Part shown: piece by piece, positions 41,812 to 53,028 of the stretch
Numbering within the stretch: the stretch's first letter is position 1
How the letters are laid out: the number at the start of each line of letters is the position of its first letter
Assembly: GCF_042477335.2 (NCBI RefSeq)
Contig: NC_091255.1
Coordinates: 32,218,501 to 32,282,500 of the forward strand
Origin: Ovis canadensis
Lineage: Eukaryota; Chordata; Mammalia; Artiodactyla; Bovidae
Reading direction: 5' to 3'
Length of the DNA stretch: 64,000 nt
Notes under the pieces: model-generated
Databases searched by the model: none
What the model was told of the DNA's origin: nothing
The model's input: only the letters and a program-made list of their open reading frames with translations
Translations under genes and position numbers: made by a program

Positions 41812-43700
41812 CTGCATATACAGCCTCTGTCCCTCCTTTCCCTTCTCCCCTCCCAGGCAGCTGGATTAAGTCCCGACCTTTAAGCCTACCTGCCCCGCCC
41901 CCCGCCCCCGCCCAGAGAAGGGCGTGGAGGAGAAGAGCAGCATTTGAGGGGTGCTGGAGCTGGTGGGGGGCCAGGGAAGCGGGTTGGGCAGGTCCCTCTC
42001 CCTGGTCTTGCAGGCAGAGCTGGTGGTGGTCCTGGACTCCTCTCTGCCCCAGCCCCTGTGCACCAGGTGTACCTCTGGCAGGTGAGCACCAAGTGAGTGC
42101 TAGTTGGTTCTACTGCGCTTGTCACCGACAGCTGGCCACACGGGGAATGCAGGGAAACCGCTTGCAGACACGTTCCAGGTGGCACAGAGAGGAACATCCC
42201 CATTTCTGTCTCAAGCATCAGCTCTGGTCTATTGATTCTTTAGGCTAGTCCCCAGGACTGAGAACGACGCTGGCTGTGTAGGTGTGTGTGGGCATGTGTG
42301 CATGCTTGCCCGTGCAGGTGGACATGAGCTTTGAGGGCCCGTGTGGGAGACTGTGTGGTGCCTTTTTTGGCTTTAGCGAGTTCCTATGGTAACCACGAAC
42401 ATGCCTGTTTTGGGATCTGGAGTCGTGGGGCGTGAGTGGCTACAAGGAGAACCAGGCAGGCGGATGCTTAGCTGGCATTTGGGCTGTGGCCTGATTTCAT
42501 TGCCAGGCACGAGGGAAGCACCTGGAGGTGCCGTTTGCCAGGCAGCAAGGTCTGCAAACCCCGGGGTGATTTGTGTGCTCCTGGCCCTCCTCCGGGCAGG
42601 TCCCCACCATGCCCAGGAAACCCTGGTGAGTCCCTATTCTGATTTCTTGATGGGCACGCAGCTCCCTGGGTCTTGACCAGGTCTGGTGGGCTATCTGATG
42701 ATGGGCAGCAGAGAGCCAGCTGGCAGTTCTGGCCAGTAGATACTGGACACTGGGGCTCTTCTGAGATGGGTGTGGGAAGGCGGGCAGGAGGGGCTCTGCT
42801 TATTCCCTGGGCCCCGTTGGGGGTGTTTTCCGTGTGGCTGGCGAGCTGAATGGTGCTTGTTGATCCCGTGGGACAGGGCTGACGGGGACAGGGGCAGGGA
42901 TACGGGGGAGCAGGATGCAGATGGGGCACCCTGAGACCTGCCAGCCCAGCTCCAACCATCCTGGGGGCTTCCCCTCACCCCATTCAGCTCCCTGAAAGTC
43001 CTTGCTGAGCCCCAGGGCTCTGGCCATGCCCTTGACCTTCCTCAGAGGCCTGCTGGCCTGTCCTGGATGGGAAGACCCTGAGTCCCGAGGGGAGGAGGCT
43101 GGGGGACTCTGCCTGGGTCACCAGGAGTCGGACCTGGCCAAGGCTGGGGGAGATTTGCTCCCACTGGGCTTTGACGAGAGGCTCTGATGCCCACCCTGCG
43201 TGTCCTGTGCTTCCTGTCTGCACACTGTGCACTGTGGGGTTGGTCAGGACCCCCTGCATCCCCTTGGAGAGGCTGCTGATGGATGGGTGCCCAGGAGGCA
43301 CTCAGGGGTGTCTGGAGGTGGGGGGTGCTGCCTGCTTCTCTCGCCTTCCTCCTGCTGGTTCCTCTGGGGCTGGGAGCAGGGAGTGGGGATGGGGGGGTCA
43401 GGAGGGGATGTAGATGGCCCCCCTGGCTTGTGCTAGGAGGCCCCTTCAGGAGCTGCTGCTCCTCCTGCCTCTGAGGGGTCCCTGGGTGAGGCTGTGCTGG
43501 GGATGGGGGCCATGTGGCAGGGGTTGCTGGGTCTCACTGGGGGGCTGTAGTCCTGGTGAAGGGCAAGGGGAGCAAGGAATTAGACATTCTATGCTTTTTC
43601 CTGACCATCTTGGCCTTCCCTCTTGAAGGCCAAGTCCAAGCCTAATTCCCAACACCTTTCCTTGGGAGCCTTGGAAAAGGAAGGCAGGGAGCCTTCAAGA
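41812..43700. other. GC-rich low-copy intronic DNA
   Basis: Long stretch with overlapping ORFs on both strands but no splice-bounded exon or repeat I can support. A G-rich zone is at about 43320-43400. Confidence 0.35.
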
Positions 43701-45160
43701 GAGATCCCCGGCTCTCTGGAGTCCTTGAATCTTAGGGCTTGATTAGCCACTATGTGAATCCCTTGTGCCCCTAAAACCAGTCACCCAGCTTGAACTTGAT
43801 TACCTCCAGTGACAGGGAGATCATTACCTTATAAATATGCCTGTTCTATTCCAATATGGCTCTGATTGGTCAAAGCTGACCATTATTTTCAGCTGATATC
43901 TCTGTAACTGCCACTGCTTGGTCCCACATCTCCTGTCCCTAAACAAGGCTAATAATCCTTTCACTTGAGAGCCCCCTGGACTTTGGAAGGTGGCTCCTGT
44001 TCCCTGATTTTTCTCTTCCGGGTCATCCCTGGCCTCTTTGGCTCTGTTTGGGACTTCTCACCAAAGTGTTCAGGTTTTGTAGGCTTCATTTCAAAGCCTG
44101 GACAAAGGAGTTGGCCTAGGCAGCTTGTAGGAGCCTGATGGACCTGATGATGGACAATGAGAAGTCATTGGCTTCAACCTCCTTATTTACAGATGAGTAC
44201 ACGGAGGCCCCAAGTGGGGATGTCTCAACCTAGACGGCCCAGCACAGAGGTTGCTGGGTGCAGGGCTAGGACATGAGAGGTTGGCTCTGTGCGTCTGTGC
44301 AGTGCCTGACTCCTTTTCTGCTTCCCCATCCGCTCCTCCATCTTCGCCACTTGCTGATTTAGGACCTGGTCTTGTCTTTCTGAAGACAGACCTGATGCCT
44401 GCTGGGATCTGGCAGGGCTGGGAGGGGCCTGGGGGGAACAGCAGGCACACATCGGTGCTCTGCCAAAATGCTGCCCATCTCCCCAGACCTTCCACGTGAC
44501 AGGAGAAGCTGGAATTCCAGAGTTTTCAGCAACAACTTGACAAGCAGCTCAAGACTTAAAAACAAACCACATGCGACCCATCCTGTAGGCCGGATGCACC
44601 CCACCTGTGTGCCCCTTCTGCTGCAGGGGGGTCAGCCCTGTGTGTCTCAGCTCCCTTCTCCCTGGGATCGATTCTGTGATCCCTTCTCCCCAAGTCACCC
44701 CTCGCTGGTGCTTTCACCCCCTGCCTTCAGCTGTTGACTAGTCATTTCCTGCTCTGGCCCCAGACTGGACTCACTCTCAATTGACCTTTTCTCTCTTCCA
44801 AATCCAGTTCCTTCCCTGTCACTGGATTGTGAAGCCCCTGAGTCATGGGGGTTGGTCCTCTCCCGCCCTCCTCCTGGTTCAGGCTCATTATCTCCTGCCC
44901 AGACAGTGACAAAGCCTAATTACCTCCTCCTCGGGCCTCCGCCAGCTCTGACTAATTCATCATCCTCACAGCTCCAAGGAGGCTTGGATCTGCGTCCCGA
45001 CCTTGTTAGTGCAGATTCCACTCGGACTTGTCCCTGGGGCCTTGGTTGGGGGCTGGGCAGTCTCTGGTTGTGTTTACTCCTCAGTGACTTCTCTTCCTGG
45101 CGTTAGCATCCACTCACTGTGGTCTGCAGCAAATAGTTGGATCCTCCGTGGCCTCCAACC
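43701..45160. other. Low-copy DNA with a possible ancient repeat
   Basis: About 43745-44010 (tacctccagtgacagggaga, tctctgtaactgccactgct) resembles the same unnamed ancient repeat as 5340-5515. Nothing else supported. Confidence 0.3.
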
Positions 45161-45354
45161 AAAGTAGTGGTTCCCAAGCTTTTCTGGGAAGCTTAAGAAA
45201 AAGAAAAATTAAACTTAGGCATAAGAAAAATTCTTATGTCCAGATTGCACTCAATTCCAGATTTGGAAATCAGTGCCCAGGGTGCCCAAATTTGGAAATC
45301 AATTCCAGATTAGGACTCAGTGCCAGCACTTTATTTATTTATTTAGCTCAATCT

Positions 45355-45640
45355 TTTTTTCAAAAAAATTTTTTTAATTAGAAAAGTTTTTATTTTTGGC
45401 TGTGCTGGGTCTTCATTGCTGCATTTGGGCTTTCTCTGGTTGCGGCGAGCGGGGGCTACTCTCCATTGCAGTGCACAGGCTTCTCTTGTGGAGCACAGGC
45501 TCTGGAGTGCATGCTCAGCAGTTGCAGTGCGCAGGCTTAGCTCCTCCTCAGCATGTGGGGATCTTCCCGGAGCAGAGGTTGAACCCATGTCCCCTGCAAT
45601 GGTGGACAGATTCTTAATCATCAGACCACCAGGGAAGCAC
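45355..45640 (-). repeat. Long CHR-family SINE
   Basis: Reverse: ggctgtgctgggtcttcatt, gcggcgagcgggggctactc, gaggttgaacccatgtcccc, cagaccaccagggaagcacc. It appears nested in the short CHR SINE around it. Confidence 0.85.
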
Positions 45641-45748
45641 CTGGTCTTTGTTGCGACATGCAGGATCTAGTTCCCTACCAGGGATCAAACCTGGGCCCCC
45701 TGCACCGGAAGCTTGAAGTCTTAGCCACTGGACCACCAGGGAAGTCCC
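45641..45748 (-). repeat. Short CHR-family SINE, 5' part
   Basis: gttgcgacatgcaggatcta, gttccctaccagggatcaaa, cttagccactggaccaccag. Its tail may be the tttatttatttatttagctc at 45330-45350, left of the nested SINE. Confidence 0.8.
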
Positions 45749-45885
45749 ATGCCAAAGTACTTTTTAAAGGTTCCCAGGTGATTCCAACGTGCAGCCAAAT
45801 TTGGGAACCCCTGTCTGAAGGGATAAACAAATGCAGTGACTGTCACTGTGAATATGGGCTGCAGGTGGGTGAGTCCCTCTAGCCC

Positions 45886-46065
45886 AGGGTTTCTGTTGAC
45901 ATCTGGGGCTGGAGGATTCTGTCTTGGTGGCTCTCCTGTGCCCTGTAGGATGTTGAGCAGCATCTCTAATCTCTGCCCTTGAGATGCTAGCAAACTGCCT
46001 CTTAGTAGTGACAATCAAAAATGTCTCCAGGCATTGCTGAGTTTCCAGGGCAGGGGTATAAGAGC
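45886..46065 (-). repeat. MER20 (hAT-Charlie)
   Basis: Reverse MER20: cccagggtttctgttgacat, tctggggctggaggattctg, ccctgtaggatgttgagcag, tgacaatcaaaaatgtctcc. Confidence 0.75.
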
Positions 46066-46139
46066 TCCCCCAACCCACCGAGAAACATTGCTCTTGGCCC
46101 AGCCAGATCCACTTCTGCGCATTCTATAACTTAATCTAT

Positions 46140-46440
46140 TCGGTTTTGGTTGCACGGTTGCTCGGTGAGGGTTTTCTCTAGTTGTGGAGAGTGGGGGCTA
46201 CTCTTCGTTGAGGTGCACAGGCTTTTCTCTGCAGTGGCTTCTCTTATTGCAGAGCACAGGCTCTGGGCACACTTGCTTTGATAGTTGCCACTTGCAGGCG
46301 CTAGAGCACGGGCTCAGTAGTTGTGGGGCACAACCTAGTTCCTTCGCGGGCCTGTGGAGTCTTTCCGGACCAAGGATCGAACGTGTGTCCCTTGCATTGG
46401 CAGGCAGATTCTTAATCCACTGGGCCACCAGGGAAATCCC
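46140..46440 (-). repeat. Long CHR-family SINE
   Basis: Reverse: gagagtgggggctactcttc, gcagtggcttctcttattgc, ccaaggatcgaacgtgtgtc, ttaatccactgggccaccag. Confidence 0.85.
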
Positions 46441-46504
46441 TGCAGCATCCTAAACTATGTGCAGAAGACAAAGCTACTAGCCAGTGAACCTCATCTTAGT
46501 GGCT

Positions 46505-46605
46505 AATCCAGGGGCTTTGGAGCCAGGCAGCTTCTGTTTAAATCCTGATTCCACCAGCTGGGTGACCTTGGGCAAGTCCTTTAACTGCTCTGTGCCTCAG
46601 TACAT
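46505..46605 (+). repeat. MIR SINE
   Basis: aaatcctgattccaccagct, gggtgaccttgggcaagtcc, tttaactgctctgtgcctca. Confidence 0.8.
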
Positions 46606-47519
46606 GTTTTGTTTTCCTGTTTTTGTTTCTGTTCTCTTCTCTTGGCCTTTCGCTCCCTCCAGATGATGAGATTTGCCATTTCCTGGGGTTTCTGCCTTGA
46701 TGTCTGCTTATGCTGTTCCCTGGGTGTGAGATGCCTTCCCGTCTCCTCCCCCACTGGTGTCATCTCGCCCATCCCACCAGGACCAGCTTAGATGCTGCTT
46801 GCTCTGTGAACTCCTTCCCTTTGAGAACAAAGCGCTCCCTTGTGTTCCCAGAGCAGCTGGAGCCTCAGGGTCGTGTTTAAGCTCCTCCTTGTGTGGTTTC
46901 TACCTGTCTGTGTCCTTGTCCCCTTGAGGGCTGAGCCTGTAGGAGCCTCTAGGGTGCCCGGCCCTGGCTGTTTGTTGTCCAGGTGAGGTGACTGACCCCT
47001 CCCTGAGCTGTGAACAGGTGGGTTACCACGCTGTCATCCTCCACCCCAGGGCCTAGCGCATTCTGAGAGGGTGGAGTGGGCGGAAATCCGTGCCTGGCAG
47101 GCCACAAAGCCACATAACTGAATTTAGGAGCCCTGCCCTGGGGTGTGTGTGTGTGTATGTGTGTGTGTGAGAGAGAGAGAGACAACAGCCACTACCTCTT
47201 TCTCATCACTGTGTCTCTAGCAGATGCCATCTGGAAATGAGCAGCTTTGAACCGCAAACTTTCCCTGGCCCGTTTCCGGGCCGAGGAACAGCCTCCCCCC
47301 ACCTCCATCCCCACCCTGCCATGCCCTATGGGTCAGTCCTATGGGTCAGCTCCGCCCAGGGGACCAGTGGTCGTCCACCCTGGCTGCAGTGCACACCCAC
47401 CCTGGGGACTGTGCTTCCTGAGGCCTGGGTGGGGCCCAGGAAACCTGTGTCATCAGGGCCAGAGGTGGCACTTCTGATGCAGCTGGGTCTGCAGCTGTTT
47501 GGGAACTAGTGACATTTAA
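46606..47519. other. Low-copy stretch with a TG/GA microsatellite
   Basis: A gtgtgtgtgtgtatgtgtgt and gagagagagagaga tract lies at 47141-47182. No exon supported. Confidence 0.5.
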
Positions 47520-47706
47520 ACCGCTCCTTCCTCGCAGTACAGATTCAGTGGTTAGGTTCACGTGTTCTGAGTGATCTCGGGCAAGTTCCATAACCTCTCT
47601 GTGCCTCGATTTCTTTATCTGGGGATAATAATAGTACCCATATGAGATACTGTTGTGAGGTTAAAAGGAGATAATCCAAGTGAAGCATGGAGCACAGTGC
47701 CTGCTG
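47520..47706 (+). repeat. MIR SINE
   Basis: gagtgatctcgggcaagttc, ataacctctctgtgcctcga, ggggataataatagtaccca, gagcacagtgcctg. Confidence 0.82.
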
Positions 47707-47707
47707 C

Positions 47708-47801
47708 CTCGTTGCTGCTGCTGCTGCTGAGTTGCTTCAGTTGTGTCCGACTCTATGCGACCCCATAGATGGCAGCCCACTAGGCTCCGCCGTCCCTGGG
47801 A
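47708..47801 (-). repeat. BovA fragment
   Basis: Begins with a GCT run (gctgctgctgctgctgagtt), then gcttcagttgtgtccgactc, gcgaccccatagatggcagc. Confidence 0.85.
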
Positions 47802-48065
47802 TAGTGCCTGGTAAATGCTACCTGCCTTAACATTTCTGATATTGGTGATAATGGCCCTGGGCTGTGTGGATGACACATAACCATGTGACATGCCCACATG
47901 CATGTAAGCAAGCTGATCCCCACGGGCAAACCAGAGCGATGTGCAACCTGCTACAAGGCAGAGCCAATTCTGACCCCATGAATGGATCTGCTTCTTTGAC
48001 TTCAACCTGTGTTTTTCCTTGCTTTCATTATTATAACCATACATGTGCTGTGCTCATTTGCTCTG

Positions 48066-48239
48066 GACAGGTAGCCCACCAGGCTCTCTGTCCTTGGGAT
48101 TTTTTCAGGCAAGAATACTGGAGCGGGTTGCCATTTCCTCCTCCAGGGGATCTTCGCGGCCCAGGGATGGAACGTGTGTCTCTTGTATCTCCTGCACTGC
48201 AGGCAGATTCTTTTACTGCTGAGACACTGGAGAAGCCCT
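48066..48239 (-). repeat. Bov-tA SINE fragment
   Basis: gtagcccaccaggctctctg, ggcaagaatactggagcggg, cccagggatggaacgtgtgt, gctgagacactggagaagcc. Confidence 0.87.
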
Positions 48240-48960
48240 GAAATAAATCCCCCTGAAATAAAAAGCCTTGGGGTACCCTGCCCCTCTGATTAACACATCC
48301 CCTCCCCGAGGTTGGCCATTCCAGGAGATATTTACAAGATAATGGTCTTTACTTCCTCAACTCCTCTCCATCTCTGTCCTATAAAAGAACCTGGCACTCA
48401 GAGTCCCGGTAAGATGGTTATTTTGAGACAGTAGTCTTCCATCTTCTTGGTCAGCTGGCTTTCTGAGTAAAGTCATATTCTTTGCCTCAACACCTCGTCT
48501 CTCAGTTAGCTGGCCTATGTGTGGTGAGCAGACCGGGGCTGGACTGGATAACACACCCGGACCCAAGCCTGCTAAAGACAGACACTTGCAGGTGGCGGTC
48601 ACTGCAGGCTCACGCACAGACACATGATCCCTTGCTAAACATACCAGGAGGGACAGATGTGTACGCGGGGCCCGGGTAATCCAGGATTTTATTTCATTCA
48701 CACTCTGACATTATTCCTGGAGTTAGCAGCACCTGGGCGGAGCTCTGGGCTCTCAAGGTGCCCCTTGTTTCCATAGCAACCACAATGCAGTAAAAATAGG
48801 AGGAGAGAAGAAATGGAAGAGGACTGAGCCAGCTGTGAGGGGCATCCTGCCTGCTGTGGGCTTGGTCTCCGCATCCTGGGCCACACCAATTGTCCTGTTT
48901 TGATAGTTTATTTTTAGAATAACGGCATGGCAAACCTCTGAGTACTCAGGACCCAGAATC
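48240..48960. other. Low-copy stretch, nothing recognised
   Basis: No supported exon or repeat; possibly decayed LTR-like text but no clear boundaries. Confidence 0.3.
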
Positions 48961-49540
48961 GACACTTGTTAACATTTTGTTGCATTTTCATCAAACCCTT
49001 AAAAAAAAAATTGTGGTAAAATATATACAGGGGCATTGAGTACATTTTGTAATGTTGCCCAACTATCACCACTGTCCATTTCTGGAACTTTCTCATGATC
49101 TCCAGTTGAAACTCTGTCCCCATTAAACACCAACTCTCCATTCCCTGCCTCCTGCCAGCCCCTGGCAGTCACCTTTCTGCTTTCTGTCTCTATGGATTTG
49201 ACTATGCTAGGGGCCTCATGGAAGTGAAATTACGCAATATTTGCCCTTTGGTGGCTGGCTTATTTTTCTTCCCATAATACACTCAAGGTCCATTCATGCT
49301 GTAGCATGTGTCGGAATTTCCTTCCCTTTTAAGGTTGACTATTATTCATTGCTTGTCAAAGTCACCTTTTGTCCACCCTGTCGTCAGTCGCTAAGACACT
49401 TGGGTTGCTTCCACACTTTGAGCGTTGTGAATGATGCAGCTGTGAACACGGGTGGACAAATATCCGAGTCCCTGCTTTCAGTTCTTTTGGGTTAAACCCA
49501 GAAGCTGAATTGCTGGATCATGTGGTAATTCTATTTTTAA
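48961..49540 (+). repeat. Old L1 (L1M-type) fragment
   Basis: actatcaccactgtccattt, ccagttgaaactctgtcccc, tctgtctctatggatttgac, aaggtccattcatgctgtag are familiar L1 3' phrases, in the same family as 1780-2090. Confidence 0.6.
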
Positions 49541-49544
49541 CTTA

Positions 49545-49618
49545 AAAAAAAAACCACAACACCTTACTTTTATATTTTGGTTGCACTGGATCTTCGTTGT
49601 GGTGCACAGACTTTCCCT
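49545..49618 (-). repeat. CHR SINE, 3' portion left of the minisatellite
   Basis: A-rich/T-rich tail followed by ttggttgcactggatcttcg, the usual 3' part of a long CHR SINE read in reverse. It continues into the tandem array. Confidence 0.75.
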
Positions 49619-51482
49619 AGTTGTGGCAGCAGGGCCTCTTCTCCAGTTGCGGCGAGCAGCGCCTCTTCTCTCTCTAGTTGTGGCGAGCGGGACCTCTTCT
49701 CTCTCTAGTTGTGGCCAGCGGGGCCTCTTCTCTCTCTAGTTGCGGCGAGTGGCGCCTCTTCTGCAGTTGCGGGTGAGCGGGGCCTCTTCTTTTCTCCAGT
49801 TGCGGCCAGTTGTGGCGAGCAGCGCCTCTTCTCCAGTTGCGGCGAGCAGGGCCTCTTCTCTCTCCAGTTGTGGAGAACAGGGCCTCTTCTCCAGTTGCGG
49901 CGAGCAGGGCCTCTTCTCTCTCTAGTTGCGGCGAGCAGGGCCTCTTCTCTCCCTAGTTGTGGCGAGCAGGGCCTCTTCTCCAGTTGCGGCGAGCAGGGCC
50001 TCTTCTCTCTCTAGTTGTGGCGAGCAAGGCCTCTTCTCCAGTTGCGGCGAGCAGGGCCTCTTCTCTCCCTAGTTGCGGCGAGCAGGGCCTCTTCTCTCTC
50101 TAGTTGCGGCGAGCAGGGCCTCTTCTCTCCCTAGTTGTGGCGAGCAGGGCCTCTTCTCCAGTTGCGGCGAGCAGGGCCTCTTCTCTCTCTAGTTGTGGCG
50201 AGCAGGGCCTCTTCTCCAGTTGCGGCGAGCAGGGCCTCTTCTCTCCCTAGTTGCGGCGAGCAGGGCCTCTTCTCTCTCTAGTTGCGGCGAGCAGGGCCTC
50301 TTCTCTCCCTAGTTGCGGCGAGCAGGGCCTCTTCTCTCCCTAGTTGCGGCGAGCAGGGCCTCTTCTCCAGTTGCGGCGAGCAGGGCCTCTTCTCTCCTAG
50401 TTGCGGCGAGCAGGGCCTCTTCTCTCCCTAGTTGCGGCGAGCAGGGCCTCTTCTCTCCCTAGTTGTGGCGAGCAGGGCCTCTTCTCCAGTTGCGGCGAGC
50501 AGGGCCTCTTCTCTCTCTAGTTGTGGCGAGCAGGGCCTCTTCTCCAGTTGCGGCGAGCAGGGCCTCTTCTCTCCCTAGTTGCGGCGAGCAGGGCCTCTTC
50601 TCTCCCTAGTTGCGGCGAGCAGGGCCTCTTCTCTCCCTAGTTGCGGCGAGCAGGGCCTCTTCTCTCCCTAGTTGCGGCGAGCAGGGCCTCTTCTCTCCCT
50701 AGTTGCGGCGAGCAGGGCCTCTTCTCTCCCTAGTTGCGGCGAGCAGGGCCTCTTCTCTCTCTAGTTGCGGCGAGCAGGGCCTCTTCTCCAGTTGCGGCGA
50801 GCAGGGCCTCTTCTCTCTCTAGTTGCGGCGAGCAGGGCCTCTTCTCCAGTTGCGGCGAGCAGGGCCTCTTCTCTCCCTAGTTGTGGCGAGCAGGGCCTCT
50901 TCTCCAGTTGCGGCGAGCAGGGCCTCTTCTCTCCCTAGTTGCGGCGAGCAGGGCCTCTTCTCTCTCTAGTTGCGGCGAGCAGGGCCTCTTCTCTCTCTAG
51001 TTGTGGCGAGCAGGGCCTCTTCTCCAGTTGCGGCGAGCAGGGCCTCTTCTCTCCCTAGTTGCGGCGAGCAGGGCCTCTTCTCTCCCTAGTTGCGGCGAGC
51101 AGCGCCTCTTCTCTCCCTAGTTGCGGCGAGCAGGGCCTCTTCTCTCCCTAGTTGCGGCGAGCAGGGCCTCTTCTCTCCCTAGTTGCGGCGAGCAGGGCCT
51201 CTTCTCTCCCTAGTTGCGGCGAGCAGGGCCTCTTCTCTCTCTAGTTGTGGCGAGCAGGGCCTCTTCTCCAGTTGCGGCGAGCAGGGCCTCTTCTCTCCCT
51301 AGTTGCGGCGAGCAGGGCCTCTTCTCTCCCTAGTTGCGGCGAGCAGGGCCTCTTCTCTCCCTAGTTGCGGCGAGCAGGGCCTCTTCTCTCCCTAGTTGCG
51401 GCGAGCAGGGCCTCTTCTCTCCCTAGTTGCGGCGAGCAGGGCCTCTTCTCTCCCTAGTTGCGGCGAGCAGCGCCTCTTCTGC
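49619..51482 (-). repeat. Minisatellite of about 62 units grown inside a CHR SINE
   Basis: About 62 tandem units begin agttgcggcgagcagggcc. Most are 31 bp (ending ctcttctctccct or ctctctct) and a minority are 27 bp (ending ctcttctcc). Interior units are nearly identical, while edge units are more divergent (agcagcgcc, gagcgggac, a 33-bp and a 37-bp variant), as expected for arrays grown by unequal exchange. The unit equals the CHR SINE segment containing ttgcggcgagcgggggctactct, and the array is flanked on both sides by the rest of one CHR SINE. Every full unit carries up to two CpGs. It lies in RAP1GAP2 intron 2. Confidence 0.95.
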
Positions 51483-51641
51483 AGTTGCGGTGCGTGGGCT
51501 TCTCATTGTGGTGGCTTCTCTTGTTGCAGCGCGTAGTCTCAGTTGCTCCTTAGCATGTGAACTCTTCCTGCACCAGGGATCGAACCCATGGCTCCTGCAT
51601 TGGTAGGCGGAGTCTTAGCCATTGGACTACTGGGGAAGTCC
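51483..51641 (-). repeat. CHR SINE, 5' (tRNA-like) portion right of the minisatellite
   Basis: After the last unit the element resumes normally: agttgcggtgcgtgggcttc, then the tRNA-derived end in reverse (ccagggatcgaaccc, ggcggagtcttagccattgg, ggggaagtccc). Together with 49545-49618 it forms one SINE split by its own expanded segment. Confidence 0.85.
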
Positions 51642-52256
51642 CTGGGTTTCTTTTTGATTCCATTGACCTGTCTCTTGAATCTTGTACAGGCGCAGAGGTG
51701 AAAGAGAGCAAGGTTTGCTCAGGGAGTTGGTATGGCTGGAGTCTCAGGAGAGTGAGGATTCATGTCCAAAAGGTGGGGGCGTGGTCGTGCTGGTGGGCCT
51801 GGGAGGTCAGACTTCAGAGTGTGTATTCAGTTTATTGAACTGTGGGGAGGTAGATAACTGGAGGTTTTGAGTCGAGGTCTGGAGGGTTACTATGGCTGCT
51901 CCGGTAGACCCAACAGGATCCTGGAAGTAGATGGACATGGACCAGCAACTGCTCAGGAGAGAGATGAAGGTGGCTTCAGGTATGAAGTGGAATCAAGATG
52001 CTAGCAAGATGCTGCAAGATGGAATCTGCAAAATGTGGAGGCTGGCTGGACTTGGGTTGGGGAAAATGAGGGAGCCAAGGACTGTGGCCCAGTGTGGCAA
52101 TGGGATGATCCAGATAAGTGTTCTGTTAATCATGTTTTGTTTTTTTTTTCAAGCTGTAAAAACTTACATGATGATGGTTTGATATAAAGCTATGTAGGAC
52201 TGACAGTCATTTTAGCAAATATCAAGTTTATTCTCTGTATCTGTACGGCATGAAAG
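51642..52256. other. Low-copy stretch, nothing recognised
   Basis: About 51690-52080 has the look of the ancient L2-like family seen elsewhere in the window (gagagatgaaggtggcttca) but is too diverged to assign. Confidence 0.3.
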
Positions 52257-52458
52257 GGGCTTCCCAAGTGGCTCAGTGGTAAAGAATCTACCTGCAATGC
52301 GGGGGACATGAGCTCCATTCCTGGGTCAGGAAGATCCCCCGGAGAAGGAAATGGCAACCCACTCCAGTATTCTTGCCTGGAGAATCCCATGGACAGAGGA
52401 GCCTGGTGGGCTACAGTCAGTGGGGTTGCAAAGAGTCAAACATCACTGACTAAACAAC
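52257..52458 (+). repeat. Bov-tA SINE
   Basis: ggcttcccaagtggctcagt, ctgcaatgcgggggacatga, then ccactccagtattcttgcct to gagtcaaacatcactgacta. Confidence 0.9.
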
Positions 52459-52464
52459 AGCTAC

Positions 52465-52620
52465 TGTGTGAAGCGCTCCTTTATGCATTATCTCGACCCT
52501 CTCCCGAGCCCCATAAGATGTGTGCTCTGATTCCTATTGCACAGATGGAGAAAAGTAGCCTCTGAAGCAAGAAAACTTGCTTCAGGTCATACAACTGGCA
52601 GCCTGGGACTGGGGCCAGGT
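52465..52620 (-). repeat. MIR SINE
   Basis: ctattgcacagatggagaaa, gcttcaggtcatacaactgg, in reverse MIR order. Confidence 0.65.
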
Positions 52621-53028
52621 TCATCTGTCTCCAAACCCTTGCTTGTGCCTGCAGTCAAAAGGCAAAAAAGTCCCTGGGGAGCTCTTCAGTCATGTGGGGT
52701 CCAGATCTTCCAGGATTGGGATGTGCAGCATTCTGGAAGCAGGGAGCCCTGCCTGGTACCCACCAGTAGCTCCAGGGGCCTGGGCCCTCTGTCTTGCAGT
52801 TGCAGGCATTTGTGCCTTCCTCCTGCCTTCCCTAAGTGTGTCTTGTATTCATAGGCCCTAGAAGAGGACCCAGTTGGTCATGACTCTCGGTGGATGTGGC
52901 CAGAACCCAGGTCTAACCAGCTTACATGAAAAGGGAATGTCTTGGTTTTTGTAACTGAAAGGACCAGGGAGTCAATCAATCTGGCCTGAGACATAGCTGG
53001 ATCCCAGGCCTCAAACAATCCTCCACAT

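Larger units (their letters stand above)
45162..45815 (+). repeat. MER5A (hAT-Charlie) split by CHR SINEs
   Basis: The left end (agtagtggttcccaagcttt) and the right end (ttcccaggtgattccaacgt, gccaaatttgggaacccctg) are the two ends of one MER5A. The CHR SINEs at 45322-45748 sit between them. Confidence 0.65.

Noticed and set aside
44499..44560. Coding-like stretch reading QEKLEFQSFQQQLDKQLKT on + strand
   Set aside because: Looks like coiled-coil text but has no acceptor before it, stops at both ends nearby, and is not the expected RAP1GAP2 exon 3.
49709..50014. 101-codon ORF with repeated LVAASRASS-like units
   Set aside because: Reading frame through the minisatellite. Units of 31 bp shift the frame each time, so it cannot be maintained as a repeat protein.
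49619..51482. CRISPR-like array
   Set aside because: Units are contiguous with no unique spacers, and the sequence is mammalian SINE-derived, so it is a minisatellite.
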